The notes: generated by a model not told the origin, from the letters alone. Numbered from the stretch's first letter, positions 1 to 7,919 are shown. The stretch: 27,459 bases of DNA from Glaciecola sp964643575 (GCA_964643575.1 CAZXTD010000043.1:1-27459), one strand, 5' to 3'. Numbers and translations are program-made.

Positions 1-1
1 T

Positions 2-16
2 TGTAATTTTACTACA
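2..16. promoter_or_regulatory. HexR-type operator upstream of zwf
   Basis: The 15-mer TGTAATTTTACTACA is a near-perfect palindrome. It matches the known HexR consensus of gammaproteobacteria (TGTAAT-N3-ATTACA) with one arm mismatch. HexR is an RpiR-family regulator that senses KDPG and controls zwf/edd/eda operons. The box lies about 88 bp before the zwf start codon. The hexR gene is not in the window; in related genomes it often sits next to zwf, so it may lie just left of base 1 (inference). Confidence 0.75.
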
Positions 17-18
17 TT

Positions 19-32
19 TGTAGTTTACTACG
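19..32. promoter_or_regulatory. Possible second, variant HexR-like palindrome
   Basis: TGTAGTTTACTACG is a palindrome with arms GTAGT/ACTAC around a central TT, two bases after the first HexR box. Its spacing is one base shorter than the 15-bp consensus, so it may be a weak secondary site or a coincidence of sequence. Confidence 0.35.
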
Positions 33-55
33 CTCAACCACACCAAAACACACTT

Positions 56-84
56 GTTACTAAACTGCCACACAGTTTATTAAC
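56..84. repeat. 29-bp imperfect inverted repeat in the zwf leader
   Basis: Arms of 12 bases (56-67 and 73-84) pair at 11 of 12 positions around a 5-base centre (CCACA); the only arm mismatch is 60 against 80. It ends 20 bases before the zwf ATG and 10 bases before its ribosome binding site. It does not match the HexR consensus. It could be an operator for another regulator or an mRNA hairpin in the 5' leader. Confidence 0.6.
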
Positions 85-103
85 CACTATTTTGAGGCGA
101 AAA

Positions 104-1603
104 ATGGTTTCTGAAATGAAATGTGAACCTATCGACTTTGTTTTGTTTGGCACCCTTGGTGACCTTGCACGACGCAAACTTCTACCTTCAATATACCAGC
201 TTGAAAAGGCGAATCTTCTGCATGAAGGTACAAAAGTCATTGGCGTTGCACGCCAAGATATTGACCATAAAAAATATGTTAAAACTGTTCGGGACAATTT
301 CGAACAGTTTTTAGGCGAAGATATATGCGAAGAAACGTGGAAGAAGTTTATTGCACGTTTGCATTACGCAAAAATTGATATGAACGAAGCCAGCGACTAT
401 AAGAAGTTATGCGAGCATGTTGATTCAGAACGCGTAATGGTATGTTACTTCGCAACTCCCCCTTCTATATTTGGTGCAATCTGTAACGGCATGAACGCAG
501 CAGGTGTTATCGACAAATCTTGTCGTGTCGTGCTTGAAAAGCCTATTGGGCAAGACCTTGCTTCTTCGAAAGTGATTAACGACCAAGTCGCTGAGTTTTT
601 CCATGAAAGCCAAATTTATCGCATTGACCATTATTTGGGTAAAGAAACAGTACTCAATCTTATTGCTCTTCGCTTCGCCAATTCTATCTTTGCAACTAAC
701 TGGGATCACAATTGTATCGATCATGTGCAAATTAGTGTTGCTGAGTCGGTTGGCATAGAAGGGCGTTGGGGCTACTTTGATGATGCGGGTCAAATGCGTG
801 ATATGGTGCAGAATCACTTGTTACAAATTTTGTCACTTATTGCTATGGAGCCTCCCGCAACACTCGATGCCGACAGTATTCGCGACGAAAAGCTAAAAGT
901 ATTAAAAGCGCTTCGCCCAATTAATGCAAGTAATGTGGCGCAAAAAACAGTTAGAGGTCAATACACCTCAGGTTTTGTTAATGGTAAAGAAGTACCTGGT
1001 TACCTTGAAGAACCAGACGCAAACGAAACAAGTCGTACCGAAACTTTTGTGTCAATAAAAGCTGAAATTGATAACTGGCGCTGGGCTGGCGTTCCTTTTT
1101 ACTTGCGCACAGGCAAGCGCTTACCTAAAAAGGTGAGTGAGGTCGTTATCTACTTTAAACGCCAACCGCATAATTTGTTTGGAACAAGCTTTGCCTCTTT
1201 ACCTGCTAATAAAGTTGTTATTAGGCTTCAACCCGAAGAAGGCGTTGAAGTAACGGTAATGAACAAGGTGCCAGGCTTAACTAGCACAAGCTCGATGGAT
1301 TTACAAAAAAGTAAGCTCGATTTAAGTTTTTCAGAAGAATTTTCTGACAAGCGCATTCCAGATGCTTATGAAAAATTAATACTTGAAGTCATGATTGGCA
1401 ACCAAGCCTTGTTTGTAAGACGCGATGAAGTTGAACAAGCGTGGAAGTATGTTGACTCGATTATAGACGCTTGGAAGGCCAATAATGAAGCGCCTGAAGG
1501 CTATCAGGCGGGCACTTGGGGCCCAGTATCATCTATTGGTTTACTCGCACGAGAGGACCGAAGCTGGTACGAAAGCAAAATGAAGAAAAAGGTGAGTAAA
1601 TAA
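104..1603 (+). CDS. zwf: Glucose-6-phosphate 1-dehydrogenase
   Basis: Oxidises glucose 6-phosphate to 6-phosphogluconolactone with NADP(+) in the cytoplasm, the entry step of the Entner-Doudoroff and oxidative pentose phosphate routes. The 499-residue product follows the bacterial G6PD family along its whole length. It has the N-terminal Rossmann motif FGTLGDLARRKLLP (residues 15-28), the substrate-binding and catalytic motif RIDHYLGKE (173-181), and the conserved WRWAGVPFYLRTGKRLP segment. The ATG at 104 is chosen because GAGGCG at 94-99 is a good ribosome binding site with proper spacing. A TTG at 92 and an ATG at 116 are in frame but less well placed. It is the first gene of zwf-pgl-edd-glk-eda, with HexR-type boxes and a 29-bp palindrome upstream. 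No gnd gene follows, so the operon points flux to the Entner-Doudoroff branch (inference). Confidence 0.97.
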   Translation: MVSEMKCEPIDFVLFGTLGDLARRKLLPSIYQLEKANLLHEGTKVIGVARQDIDHKKYVKTVRDNFEQFLGEDICEETWKKFIARLHYAKIDMNEASDYKKLCEHVDSERVMVCYFATPPSIFGAICNGMNAAGVIDKSCRVVLEKPIGQDLASSKVINDQVAEFFHESQIYRIDHYLGKETVLNLIALRFANSIFATNWDHNCIDHVQISVAESVGIEGRWGYFDDAGQMRDMVQNHLLQILSLIAMEPPATLDADSIRDEKLKVLKALRPINASNVAQKTVRGQYTSGFVNGKEVPGYLEEPDANETSRTETFVSIKAEIDNWRWAGVPFYLRTGKRLPKKVSEVVIYFKRQPHNLFGTSFASLPANKVVIRLQPEEGVEVTVMNKVPGLTSTSSMDLQKSKLDLSFSEEFSDKRIPDAYEKLILEVMIGNQALFVRRDEVEQAWKYVDSIIDAWKANNEAPEGYQAGTWGPVSSIGLLAREDRSWYESKMKKKVSK

Positions 1604-1604
1604 G

Positions 1605-2297
1605 ATGCCATTATTAAGTCACGAATTTACCGATAAAGCCCAGTTGAACGAAGGGTTTGGTCGTAAGATAGTCGAAATACTCGAACTCGCTATATCGGAC
1701 CATGGTAAGGCGTCTATTGCAGTGAGCGGCGGATCGACGCCAAAACCTTTGTTTGCTTTTTTATCAACCCAGTCTCTTGCTTGGGACAAAGTGAATATCA
1801 CGCTAGTCGACGACAGATGGCTCGATGATTCACACAAAGACAGTAATGAAAAATTGGTTAAAGAGAACTTATTGGTCAACAAAGCATCTGCTGCAAACTT
1901 TGTTTCGCTTAAAACATCTGATGACAATGCTGTTGACGCTGAAACCACAATCAGTGAACGTATTGACGCAGTCGCGGATGGGTTTGACGTCCTAATATTG
2001 GGTATGGGTGAAGATGGCCACACCGCTTCACTTTTCCCTTGTAGCGAACAGATTAAAGAGGGCCTCAATTTAGAAAGAGCCTTTTCTGCTATTGCTACGC
2101 AACCTACTACGGCACCTTATCAGCGCATGTCGATGTCTTTAGCGAAAATCATCAAAGCTAAAAACGTATTCTTACATCTCACTGGAGATACTAAGAAACA
2201 AGTGCTCAATCAAGCTATTGCCAACCACACAAGTTTAGAAAAGCCCATTAAAGCAGTATGTGAAAATACAACTGTTAATTTAATGTGGGCGCCTTAA
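1605..2297 (+). CDS. pgl: 6-phosphogluconolactonase (DevB/SOL type)
   Basis: Hydrolyses 6-phosphogluconolactone, the Zwf product, to 6-phosphogluconate. The 230-residue protein has the sugar-isomerase-like fold signatures of the DevB/SOL family: the phosphate loop SGGSTPKPL (41-49), VDDRWL (68-73) and the family hallmark GMGEDGHTASLFP (133-145). It is not the YbhE beta-propeller type used by E. coli. It starts one base after the zwf stop codon, which implies translational coupling, and ends 10 bases before edd. No separate promoter is visible. Confidence 0.95.
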   Translation: MPLLSHEFTDKAQLNEGFGRKIVEILELAISDHGKASIAVSGGSTPKPLFAFLSTQSLAWDKVNITLVDDRWLDDSHKDSNEKLVKENLLVNKASAANFVSLKTSDDNAVDAETTISERIDAVADGFDVLILGMGEDGHTASLFPCSEQIKEGLNLERAFSAIATQPTTAPYQRMSMSLAKIIKAKNVFLHLTGDTKKQVLNQAIANHTSLEKPIKAVCENTTVNLMWAP

Positions 2298-2307
2298 GGA
2301 TTTAATC

Positions 2308-4149
2308 ATGAACACGATTATTCAAGAAGTCACCGACCGTATTATCGAGCGCAGCAAAGTATCACGCGCGGCTTATTTAGCAAAAATTGATAAAGCACGC
2401 AGACAAGGACCCCATCGTGGTGCATTGTCGTGCGGCAACCTTGCGCACGGTTTTGCTGCCTGCGGCGCAGAAGATAAGTCAGATTTACGTAGCATGACAA
2501 AAGCGAATGTTGCGATTGTTTCTTCATATAACGACATGCTAAGCGCACATCAACCATACGAAACTTACCCACAATTATTGAAGCAAGCGGTAAGTGAAGT
2601 AGGCAGTGTAGCCCAATTTGCAGGCGGTGTGCCGGCAATGTGTGACGGTGTTACGCAAGGTAATGCGGGTATGGAACTCAGCTTAATGAGCCGCGACAAC
2701 ATTGCAATGGGCGCTGCTATTGGCCTTTCTCATAATATGTTTGATGCCGCATTGATGCTAGGCATATGCGATAAAATTGTACCAGGATTGTTATTAGGTG
2801 GGTTGAGCTTTGGACATTTACCCACGGTTTTTGTGCCAGCAGGCCCGATGCCATCAGGCTTGCCGAATAAAGAAAAAGCGCGGGTAAGACAACAATTTGC
2901 TGAAGGTAAAGTAGGGCGAGATGCGCTTCTAGAAGCTGAATCTCAAAGTTACCATTCTGCAGGGACTTGTACCTTTTATGGAACTGCAAACAGTAATCAA
3001 TTAGTCGTTGAAGTAATGGGCTTACATTTGCCCGGCGCTTCGTTCGTTAACCCAGGTACTGAATTACGCGACGCACTTACCAAAGCAGCGGCTGTGCAGT
3101 CGACTCGCTTAACTGATTTAGGCGACAATTATATGCCAATTGGCCACATTGTTGACGCAAAGTCGATGGTAAATGGCATAGTAGCGCTATTAGCAACAGG
3201 CGGCTCTACTAACCACACCATGCACTTAGTTGCTGTAGCGCGCGCTGCCGGTTTAATCGTTAACTGGGATGATTTTGCTGACTTATCTAAAGCGACTCCA
3301 TTGATAACGCGTATTTATCCAAATGGCTCAGCGGATATAAACCACTTTACTGCTGCTGGCGGCATGGCCTTGTTGTTTAAACAATTGCTAGACGCCGGTT
3401 TGATACATAATGATGTGAACACGATATGTGGTGAAGGCCTAGACCGCTATACCAAAGAGCCCCGATTAGTTGACGGCGAGCTAACTTGGGTCGATGGCGT
3501 GGCAGAGTCTGCTGACCTCGACGTTTTTGCACCGGTAAATAAACCCTTTAAAGCTGACGGTGGCCTGTCGGTATTATCAGGTAACTTAGGTCGCTCGGTA
3601 ATGAAAACCTCAGCTCTGCGCAATCCTATTTGTAAATTAAAAGCCCCCGCGGTTGTGTTTGATGACCAATACGCCCTAGACGCTGCTTTTCAAGCCGGTG
3701 ATCTAGATAAAGACTGCATTGTGGTTGTTCGCTATCAAGGGCCCGCAGCAATCGGTATGCCTGAGTTACACCGGCTTACACCGCCTTTAGGCGTATTACA
3801 AGACCGCGGGTTTAAAGTGGCACTAGTGACCGATGGCAGAATGTCGGGTGCATCGGGTAAAGTACCAGCGGCCATTCATCTTACGCCAGAAGCCTTCAAC
3901 GGCGGTGTAATTGGCAAGATACACGACGGTGACATCATTGAAATCGATACTGCCAGTGGCGAGTTAACGCTTCATGTTGAACAGGATGTGTTAGATTCCC
4001 GTGAGCAAAAAGAGCTCAACCTGACCGATAGCCATCAAGGTATGGGCCGCGAACTCTTTGCTGGTATGCGTTCTACCTTAACGGGTGCAGAGCAAGGCGC
4101 TTGTTCGTTGTTTGTTGAACAAGACCGCCTAGACGCGGGAGCTTTATAA
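2308..4149 (+). CDS. edd: 6-phosphogluconate dehydratase
   Basis: Dehydrates 6-phosphogluconate to 2-keto-3-deoxy-6-phosphogluconate (KDPG), the first committed Entner-Doudoroff step. At 613 residues it is close to the E. coli enzyme (about 603) and aligns end to end. It has CGNLAHGFAACG near the N-terminus, then CDGVTQG and GICDKIVPG (C154). GTCTFYGTAN (C221) follows, then TGGSTNHTMHLVA and DGRMSGASGKVPAA. C154 and C221 fall at the same positions as cysteines of the E. coli enzyme thought to bind its iron-sulfur cluster. The full match to Edd, including the N-terminal section, separates it from dihydroxy-acid dehydratase (IlvD). The ribosome binding site AAGGA (2296-2300) overlaps the pgl stop. 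One base separates edd from glk. Confidence 0.97.
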   Translation: MNTIIQEVTDRIIERSKVSRAAYLAKIDKARRQGPHRGALSCGNLAHGFAACGAEDKSDLRSMTKANVAIVSSYNDMLSAHQPYETYPQLLKQAVSEVGSVAQFAGGVPAMCDGVTQGNAGMELSLMSRDNIAMGAAIGLSHNMFDAALMLGICDKIVPGLLLGGLSFGHLPTVFVPAGPMPSGLPNKEKARVRQQFAEGKVGRDALLEAESQSYHSAGTCTFYGTANSNQLVVEVMGLHLPGASFVNPGTELRDALTKAAAVQSTRLTDLGDNYMPIGHIVDAKSMVNGIVALLATGGSTNHTMHLVAVARAAGLIVNWDDFADLSKATPLITRIYPNGSADINHFTAAGGMALLFKQLLDAGLIHNDVNTICGEGLDRYTKEPRLVDGELTWVDGVAESADLDVFAPVNKPFKADGGLSVLSGNLGRSVMKTSALRNPICKLKAPAVVFDDQYALDAAFQAGDLDKDCIVVVRYQGPAAIGMPELHRLTPPLGVLQDRGFKVALVTDGRMSGASGKVPAAIHLTPEAFNGGVIGKIHDGDIIEIDTASGELTLHVEQDVLDSREQKELNLTDSHQGMGRELFAGMRSTLTGAEQGACSLFVEQDRLDAGAL

Positions 4150-4150
4150 C

Positions 4151-5131
4151 ATGAGTGCACAAATGGGTTCACGTTTTGTTGCTGATGTGGGCGGCACCAA
4201 TATTCGTTTAGCCCTCATCGAAAATGGCCGTATTGCAAAAATAGAAAAGTACCTATGCGCCAATTTTGAAAGCATTGGTGAAGCCATTTTGCATTTTCAA
4301 AAGCAAACTATCGATTCCACGTTCAGTGCAGGCTGTATTGCGATTGCTTGTCCGGTTAATGATGATATGGTCAAGATGACCAATCACACCTGGGTGTTCT
4401 CACAAACATCGCTTAAGGCAGAATTAAGTCTCGATAATTTGTTCGTAATTAATGATTTTACTGCAGTGGCGCACTCTTTGCCGACTTTGAATCACAATCA
4501 AGTGGTTCAAATTGGGAAGGGGCATGCGAAAGAACTTGGCAATATCGCCGTTTTCGGCCCTGGTACAGGCTTAGGTGTTGAACACCTCACATCTACCACT
4601 AGCGGTTGGCAAACCCTTGACGGTGAAGGCGGTCATGTTGATTTTGCGCCCACTGATGAAAATGACATTATTGTGTGGCGCTATCTGACCAATAAACTTG
4701 GCAGGGCATCGGCTGAAGAAGTTTTATCAGGCCGAGGCATAGTCAATATATACAAAGCTTTTTGCGAACATCATGATCAAGTCGCTCTTTATAGCGAGCC
4801 TGCAGATGTGACAAAAGCAGGCTTAGATAATTCTGACCCGATGGCTCGTTTAGCCATAGAACAATTTTGCCGTGTGATGGGCAGTTTTGCGGGTAATTTA
4901 GCCCTTAATTTATGCACCACGGGTGGTATTTTTATTGGCGGTGGCGTTACTAGCCGCTTGGGCGATTTCTTTATCAATAGCGATTTCAGGCGTTACTTTG
5001 AGGCAAAAGGCGACTTTGCCCATTATGTACGTGATATCCCAACCTATTTAATAAAAGAGCCAGATCATGGACTGTTAGGTGCACTGGCTTACCTCACACA
5101 ACAAACACAGAGAAGCAACGATGATGAATAA
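4151..5131 (+). CDS. glk: Glucokinase (Glk family, not ROK)
   Basis: Phosphorylates free glucose with ATP to glucose 6-phosphate, the Zwf substrate. The 326-residue protein has the E. coli-type glucokinase motifs. These are the phosphate loop FVADVGGTNIRLALI (residues 9-23), INDFTAVAHSLP with the likely catalytic base D102, GPGTGLGV (136-143), and EGGHVDFAP (159-167), the sugar-binding segment. It sits inside the Entner-Doudoroff operon between edd and eda, which ties free intracellular glucose, for example from maltodextrin breakdown, directly to this pathway. A similar edd-glk pairing is known in Pseudomonas. Its 3' end overlaps the start of eda. Confidence 0.95.
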   Translation: MSAQMGSRFVADVGGTNIRLALIENGRIAKIEKYLCANFESIGEAILHFQKQTIDSTFSAGCIAIACPVNDDMVKMTNHTWVFSQTSLKAELSLDNLFVINDFTAVAHSLPTLNHNQVVQIGKGHAKELGNIAVFGPGTGLGVEHLTSTTSGWQTLDGEGGHVDFAPTDENDIIVWRYLTNKLGRASAEEVLSGRGIVNIYKAFCEHHDQVALYSEPADVTKAGLDNSDPMARLAIEQFCRVMGSFAGNLALNLCTTGGIFIGGGVTSRLGDFFINSDFRRYFEAKGDFAHYVRDIPTYLIKEPDHGLLGALAYLTQQTQRSNDDE

Positions 5132-5753
5132 TTGGAAAATATCCTCAGCAGAAGTTTTTAGTCAAGGGCCAGTTGTGCCCGTGCTTGTAATAGAGCGAGT
5201 CGAGGATGCGATTCCAATTGCAAAAGCCCTCATGGCGGGTGGTATAAAAGTATTGGAAGTGACCTTGAGAACTGAAGCTGCAATTGATGTGATTTCAGCC
5301 ATTGCTAAAAATGTCCCTGATGCCTACATAGGCGCAGGTACAGTGACTAATCGTGAACAGCTCAAAGCAGTTACTGATGCTGGCGCAAAGTTCGCCATTA
5401 GTCCAGGCCTAACAGCGGACTTATTAGCAGCCGGTAAAGAAGGCTCAATTCCATTAATTCCAGGTGTTTCAAACATCTCAGATTTAATGAAAGCGAATGA
5501 TGCTGGTTATGATCATTTGAAATTTTTTCCTGCAGAAGCCGCAGGCGGCGTGAAGGCGCTCAAATCAATTGGCGGACCATTCCCAAATACTGTTTTTTGT
5601 CCCACTGGTGGCATTGGTATAGCCAACTACAAAGAATACTTGTCGTTGCCAAACGTAGCTTGCGTTGGCGGGTCTTGGTTAGCACCAACAGATGCTATCG
5701 AAAATGGCGACTGGCAGGTTTTGACCGACTTGGCTAAGCAAGTAACACAGTAA
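5124..5753 (+). CDS. eda: KDPG aldolase (2-keto-3-deoxy-6-phosphogluconate / 4-hydroxy-2-oxoglutarate aldolase)
   Basis: Class I aldolase that cleaves KDPG to pyruvate and glyceraldehyde 3-phosphate, ending the Entner-Doudoroff pathway. The 209-residue protein matches E. coli Eda along its length. The Schiff-base lysine in LKFFPAEAAGG is K133 and the catalytic glutamate in KVLEVTLRTE is E45, the E. coli numbers, if translation starts at 5124 (MNNWK). An ATG at 5121 is immediately before it in frame and would add one residue. An upstream in-frame ATG at 5079 adds 15 residues absent from the family and is unlikely. The start overlaps the glk stop by 8 bases (11 from 5121), and AGAGAAG at 5109-5115 can serve as ribosome binding site. 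It is the last gene of the operon. Confidence 0.95.
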   Translation: MNNWKISSAEVFSQGPVVPVLVIERVEDAIPIAKALMAGGIKVLEVTLRTEAAIDVISAIAKNVPDAYIGAGTVTNREQLKAVTDAGAKFAISPGLTADLLAAGKEGSIPLIPGVSNISDLMKANDAGYDHLKFFPAEAAGGVKALKSIGGPFPNTVFCPTGGIGIANYKEYLSLPNVACVGGSWLAPTDAIENGDWQVLTDLAKQVTQ

Positions 5754-5765
5754 GCGTTAAAAGTG

Positions 5766-5795
5766 CGATAGAAGCCGATGCACCGGCTTCTATCG
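5766..5795. terminator. Shared hairpin terminator between convergent eda and yeaD
   Basis: A perfect 12-bp stem (5766-5777 with 5784-5795) encloses the loop ATGCAC. The flanking U-tracts are modest: TATTAT on the plus side, ACTTTT on the minus side. It lies 13 bases after the eda stop and contains the minus-strand stop codon of the mutarotase gene (5790-5792), so it probably serves both converging transcripts. Confidence 0.75.
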
Positions 5796-6740
5796 TATTA
5801 TCTGTTCAAGTGTGTGGGTCATGCCGGGCGATATGCTTATTGCTGGCATATTTGCTGCCTCAACGCACAACATAGTTCGATATCCGTCATCTTCCATATC
5901 ACGCATCTCTTTCGATAAGTCCTGCCAGGGGTTCCAAACCACAATGCTGTTGTGGCCAAATTGCTCTATCGTCTGCTGGTAATCACTAGTTTTTGAATAC
6001 AACTTTACGCTCTGCGCTTTTTCAAAGTGAGTATTTGCATGAACTCGGTCCACTTCTTGATTAATTTTATAAGGCGACGGGCTTTGATTGTTATAAGAGT
6101 CGCTAGGTTTGTCGTAATAATCACCATCAAGCCCTTCAATTTGGATATTTGTAATGTCAGGTACAGCAAAATAACTATGCAAGGCTTGGCTGATATACTG
6201 TGTTTCTTCGCTTTGGTTAGTGGTAATAAGGCTCATGTTTAGGGTATCTGTCAAAGTCACTTTCAAAACTAGGTTAAGTTTTGTGTAAGCATGTAAATCG
6301 ACTTGCTGCGGGCTGAGTTTAATAGTAACAATTTCATTGTTATCTTGTTCATCAATGCTCAGAACCTGCCATACTTGGCTTCTTACAAAACCATGATTAG
6401 GGTGTATAGACTTTACTAAGGCCTTTTCACGTTCTTGTTTACTGATGAATTCTTCAGTTATGCATGCGTCGAGATGGCTTGCGTAACTACCAAACCAAGG
6501 ACAGCATATTGGCACACCGCCCCTAATAGGAGATTTCCCATCAAAAACTGCCTTGTCGCTTAGCCAGAGCCTTTCTTTACCATCTTTTTTATTAATAAAC
6601 GAAAGTAGGTGGCCGCCAAAAAAACTGAGCTTAGCACTCGCTTTGGTGGTATTTATATTCAAACATAGCCCATGCTGGTCATCACTTAGGCTTACTGTAT
6701 TGCTCATTTCTAGCAATTCATTAATCGACAAAATGGGCAT
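5790..6740 (-). CDS. yeaD: D-hexose-6-phosphate mutarotase (YeaD-like aldose 1-epimerase family)
   Basis: Interconverts the alpha and beta anomers of hexose 6-phosphates, mainly glucose 6-phosphate, feeding beta-specific enzymes such as Zwf. The 316-residue protein has the family landmarks GGHLLSF (42-48), IRGGVPICCPWFG (72-84), HGFVR (116-120), ALHSYF (186-191), VVWNPW (267-272) and DDGYRTMLCVEAAN (284-297). H116, H188 and E294 are the expected active-site residues. Compared with E. coli YeaD it carries about 22 extra, charged residues between PWFG and HGF. AAGGAAA precedes the ATG. It lies downstream of gapA on the same strand, the same gene order as gapA-yeaD in E. coli, but a terminator separates them here, so its transcription level may differ. 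Its stop codon lies inside the shared terminator. Confidence 0.9.
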   Translation of the reverse strand: MPILSINELLEMSNTVSLSDDQHGLCLNINTTKASAKLSFFGGHLLSFINKKDGKERLWLSDKAVFDGKSPIRGGVPICCPWFGSYASHLDACITEEFISKQEREKALVKSIHPNHGFVRSQVWQVLSIDEQDNNEIVTIKLSPQQVDLHAYTKLNLVLKVTLTDTLNMSLITTNQSEETQYISQALHSYFAVPDITNIQIEGLDGDYYDKPSDSYNNQSPSPYKINQEVDRVHANTHFEKAQSVKLYSKTSDYQQTIEQFGHNSIVVWNPWQDLSKEMRDMEDDGYRTMLCVEAANMPAISISPGMTHTLEQIIR

Positions 6741-6775
6741 TAGGTTTCCTTAAAATAAAGCTATTGATTGTAGAC

Positions 6776-6800
6776 AAAAAAAAGCGGCACAAGGCCGCTT
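6776..6800 (-). terminator. Rho-independent terminator of gapA
   Basis: Read on the minus strand, a 7-bp GC-rich stem AAGCGGC/GCCGCTT (6794-6800 with 6782-6788) with a 5-base loop runs into a run of eight T (complement of A at 6776-6783). It lies about 55 bases after the gapA stop and before yeaD. Confidence 0.9.
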
Positions 6801-6854
6801 AAAAGTATTTCGCTATTACTAGCGTAGGGAATAAAACCTGTATTGATTAAATAC

Positions 6855-7850
6855 CTATTTTGAAATGTGTGCAACCAAATCGAGCACACGGTTTGAATAA
6901 CCCATTTCATTGTCATACCACGATACTACTTTCACAAACGTGTCGGTAAGCGCGATACCCGCATCCGCATCGAAGATAGATGATAAGGTGTCACCGACAA
7001 AGTCGTTCGATACAACGGCATCTTCGGTGTAACCAAGCACGCCTTTTAGGCTAGTTTCTGAAGCTTCTTTCATTACGCGACAAATTTCTTCGTAGCTCGC
7101 GCCTTTAGCGAGATTAACCGTAAGGTCAACAACTGAGACATCAGCGGTAGGGACTCTAAATGCCATACCAGTAAGCTTTCCGTTAAGTGCAGGAATTACT
7201 TTTCCTACGGCTTTTGCGGCACCAGTAGATGAAGGAATGATGTTTTGCAAAGCACCGCGGCCGCCACGCCAGTCTTTGTGAGACGGACCATCAACGGTTT
7301 TTTGTGTTGCAGTCGTTGCATGAACGGTGGTCATTAAGCCATCAACAATACCAAAATTGTCGTTCAATACTTTTGCGATTGGAGCCAAGCAGTTAGTAGT
7401 GCAAGAGGCGTTTGATACAATCGCTTGCCCTGCATATTCTTCATGGTTAACGCCCATTACAAACATAGGAGTCGCGTCTTTACTTGGCGCAGAAAGTACC
7501 ACTTTCTTGGCACCAGCATCAATATGAGGCTGAGCACTTTCTTCGGTTAAAAACAAGCCGGTAGATTCAACCACTACGTCTACGCCCACTTCACCCCAAG
7601 CTAGGTCACTTGGATTGCGCTCGCTTGTAACCCGAACTGTTTTGCCGTTGACAACTAAACCGCCATCGGTGACTTCTACAGTGCCGTTAAAGCGACCATG
7701 CGTAGAATCATATTTTAACATATATGCAATATAATCGAGATCCAACAAATCGTTGATTGCTACTACTTCAATGTCACTTCGTTGGGCTGCTGCGCGCATC
7801 ACCAACCGGCCAATGCGGCCAAAGCCGTTTATACCTAGTTTAATCGCCAT
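6855..7850 (-). CDS. gapA: Glyceraldehyde-3-phosphate dehydrogenase, glycolytic type
   Basis: Oxidises glyceraldehyde 3-phosphate to 1,3-bisphosphoglycerate with NAD(+). The 331-residue protein is very close to E. coli GapA. It has the Rossmann motif INGFGRIGRLV (7-17) and the NAD-selecting aspartate D34 in VVAINDLLD. The catalytic cysteine C150 is in SNASCTTNC, H177 in TTVHATTATQKTVDGP, and SWYDNEMGYS lies near the C-terminus. A good ribosome binding site (AGAGGT) precedes the ATG. A HexR-type box lies only about 21 bases before the start codon, and a perfect TATAAT (minus strand, 7920-7925) lies further upstream. A HexR repressor bound there would sit downstream of the probable transcription start (inference). 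A strong terminator follows. Confidence 0.97.
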   Translation of the reverse strand: MAIKLGINGFGRIGRLVMRAAAQRSDIEVVAINDLLDLDYIAYMLKYDSTHGRFNGTVEVTDGGLVVNGKTVRVTSERNPSDLAWGEVGVDVVVESTGLFLTEESAQPHIDAGAKKVVLSAPSKDATPMFVMGVNHEEYAGQAIVSNASCTTNCLAPIAKVLNDNFGIVDGLMTTVHATTATQKTVDGPSHKDWRGGRGALQNIIPSSTGAAKAVGKVIPALNGKLTGMAFRVPTADVSVVDLTVNLAKGASYEEICRVMKEASETSLKGVLGYTEDAVVSNDFVGDTLSSIFDADAGIALTDTFVKVVSWYDNEMGYSNRVLDLVAHISK

Positions 7851-7871
7851 TTAGACCTCTATATTTTGATA

Positions 7872-7886
7872 TGTAATTAAATTACG
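7872..7886. promoter_or_regulatory. HexR-type operator in the gapA leader
   Basis: TGTAATTAAATTACG matches the HexR consensus (TGTAAT-N3-ATTACA) with only the last base different. It lies 22-36 bases upstream of the gapA start codon, and 256 bases upstream of malQ on the other side of this divergent intergenic region. Confidence 0.8.
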
Positions 7887-7919
7887 AAAATTATGCACAA
7901 TATTTTCCTCAAATGCAAA

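Noticed and set aside
92..103. TTG at 92 as the start of zwf
   Set aside because: The ATG at 104 has GAGGCG at 94-99 as ribosome binding site, and the TTG would place that site inside the gene.
425..817. 130-residue minus-strand frame inside zwf
   Set aside because: Antisense to a conserved gene, no ribosome binding site, no recognisable motif.
1619..2068. 149-residue minus-strand frame inside pgl
   Set aside because: Shadow of the conserved lactonase gene; serine/leucine-rich composition typical of antisense frames.
2308..4149. edd as dihydroxy-acid dehydratase (IlvD)
   Set aside because: Full-length match to Edd including N-terminal CGNLAHGF and context with zwf, pgl and eda.
5079..5120. 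Upstream ATG at 5079 as the start of eda
   Set aside because: It adds residues not found in the family, while start at 5124 reproduces the E. coli positions E45 and K133.
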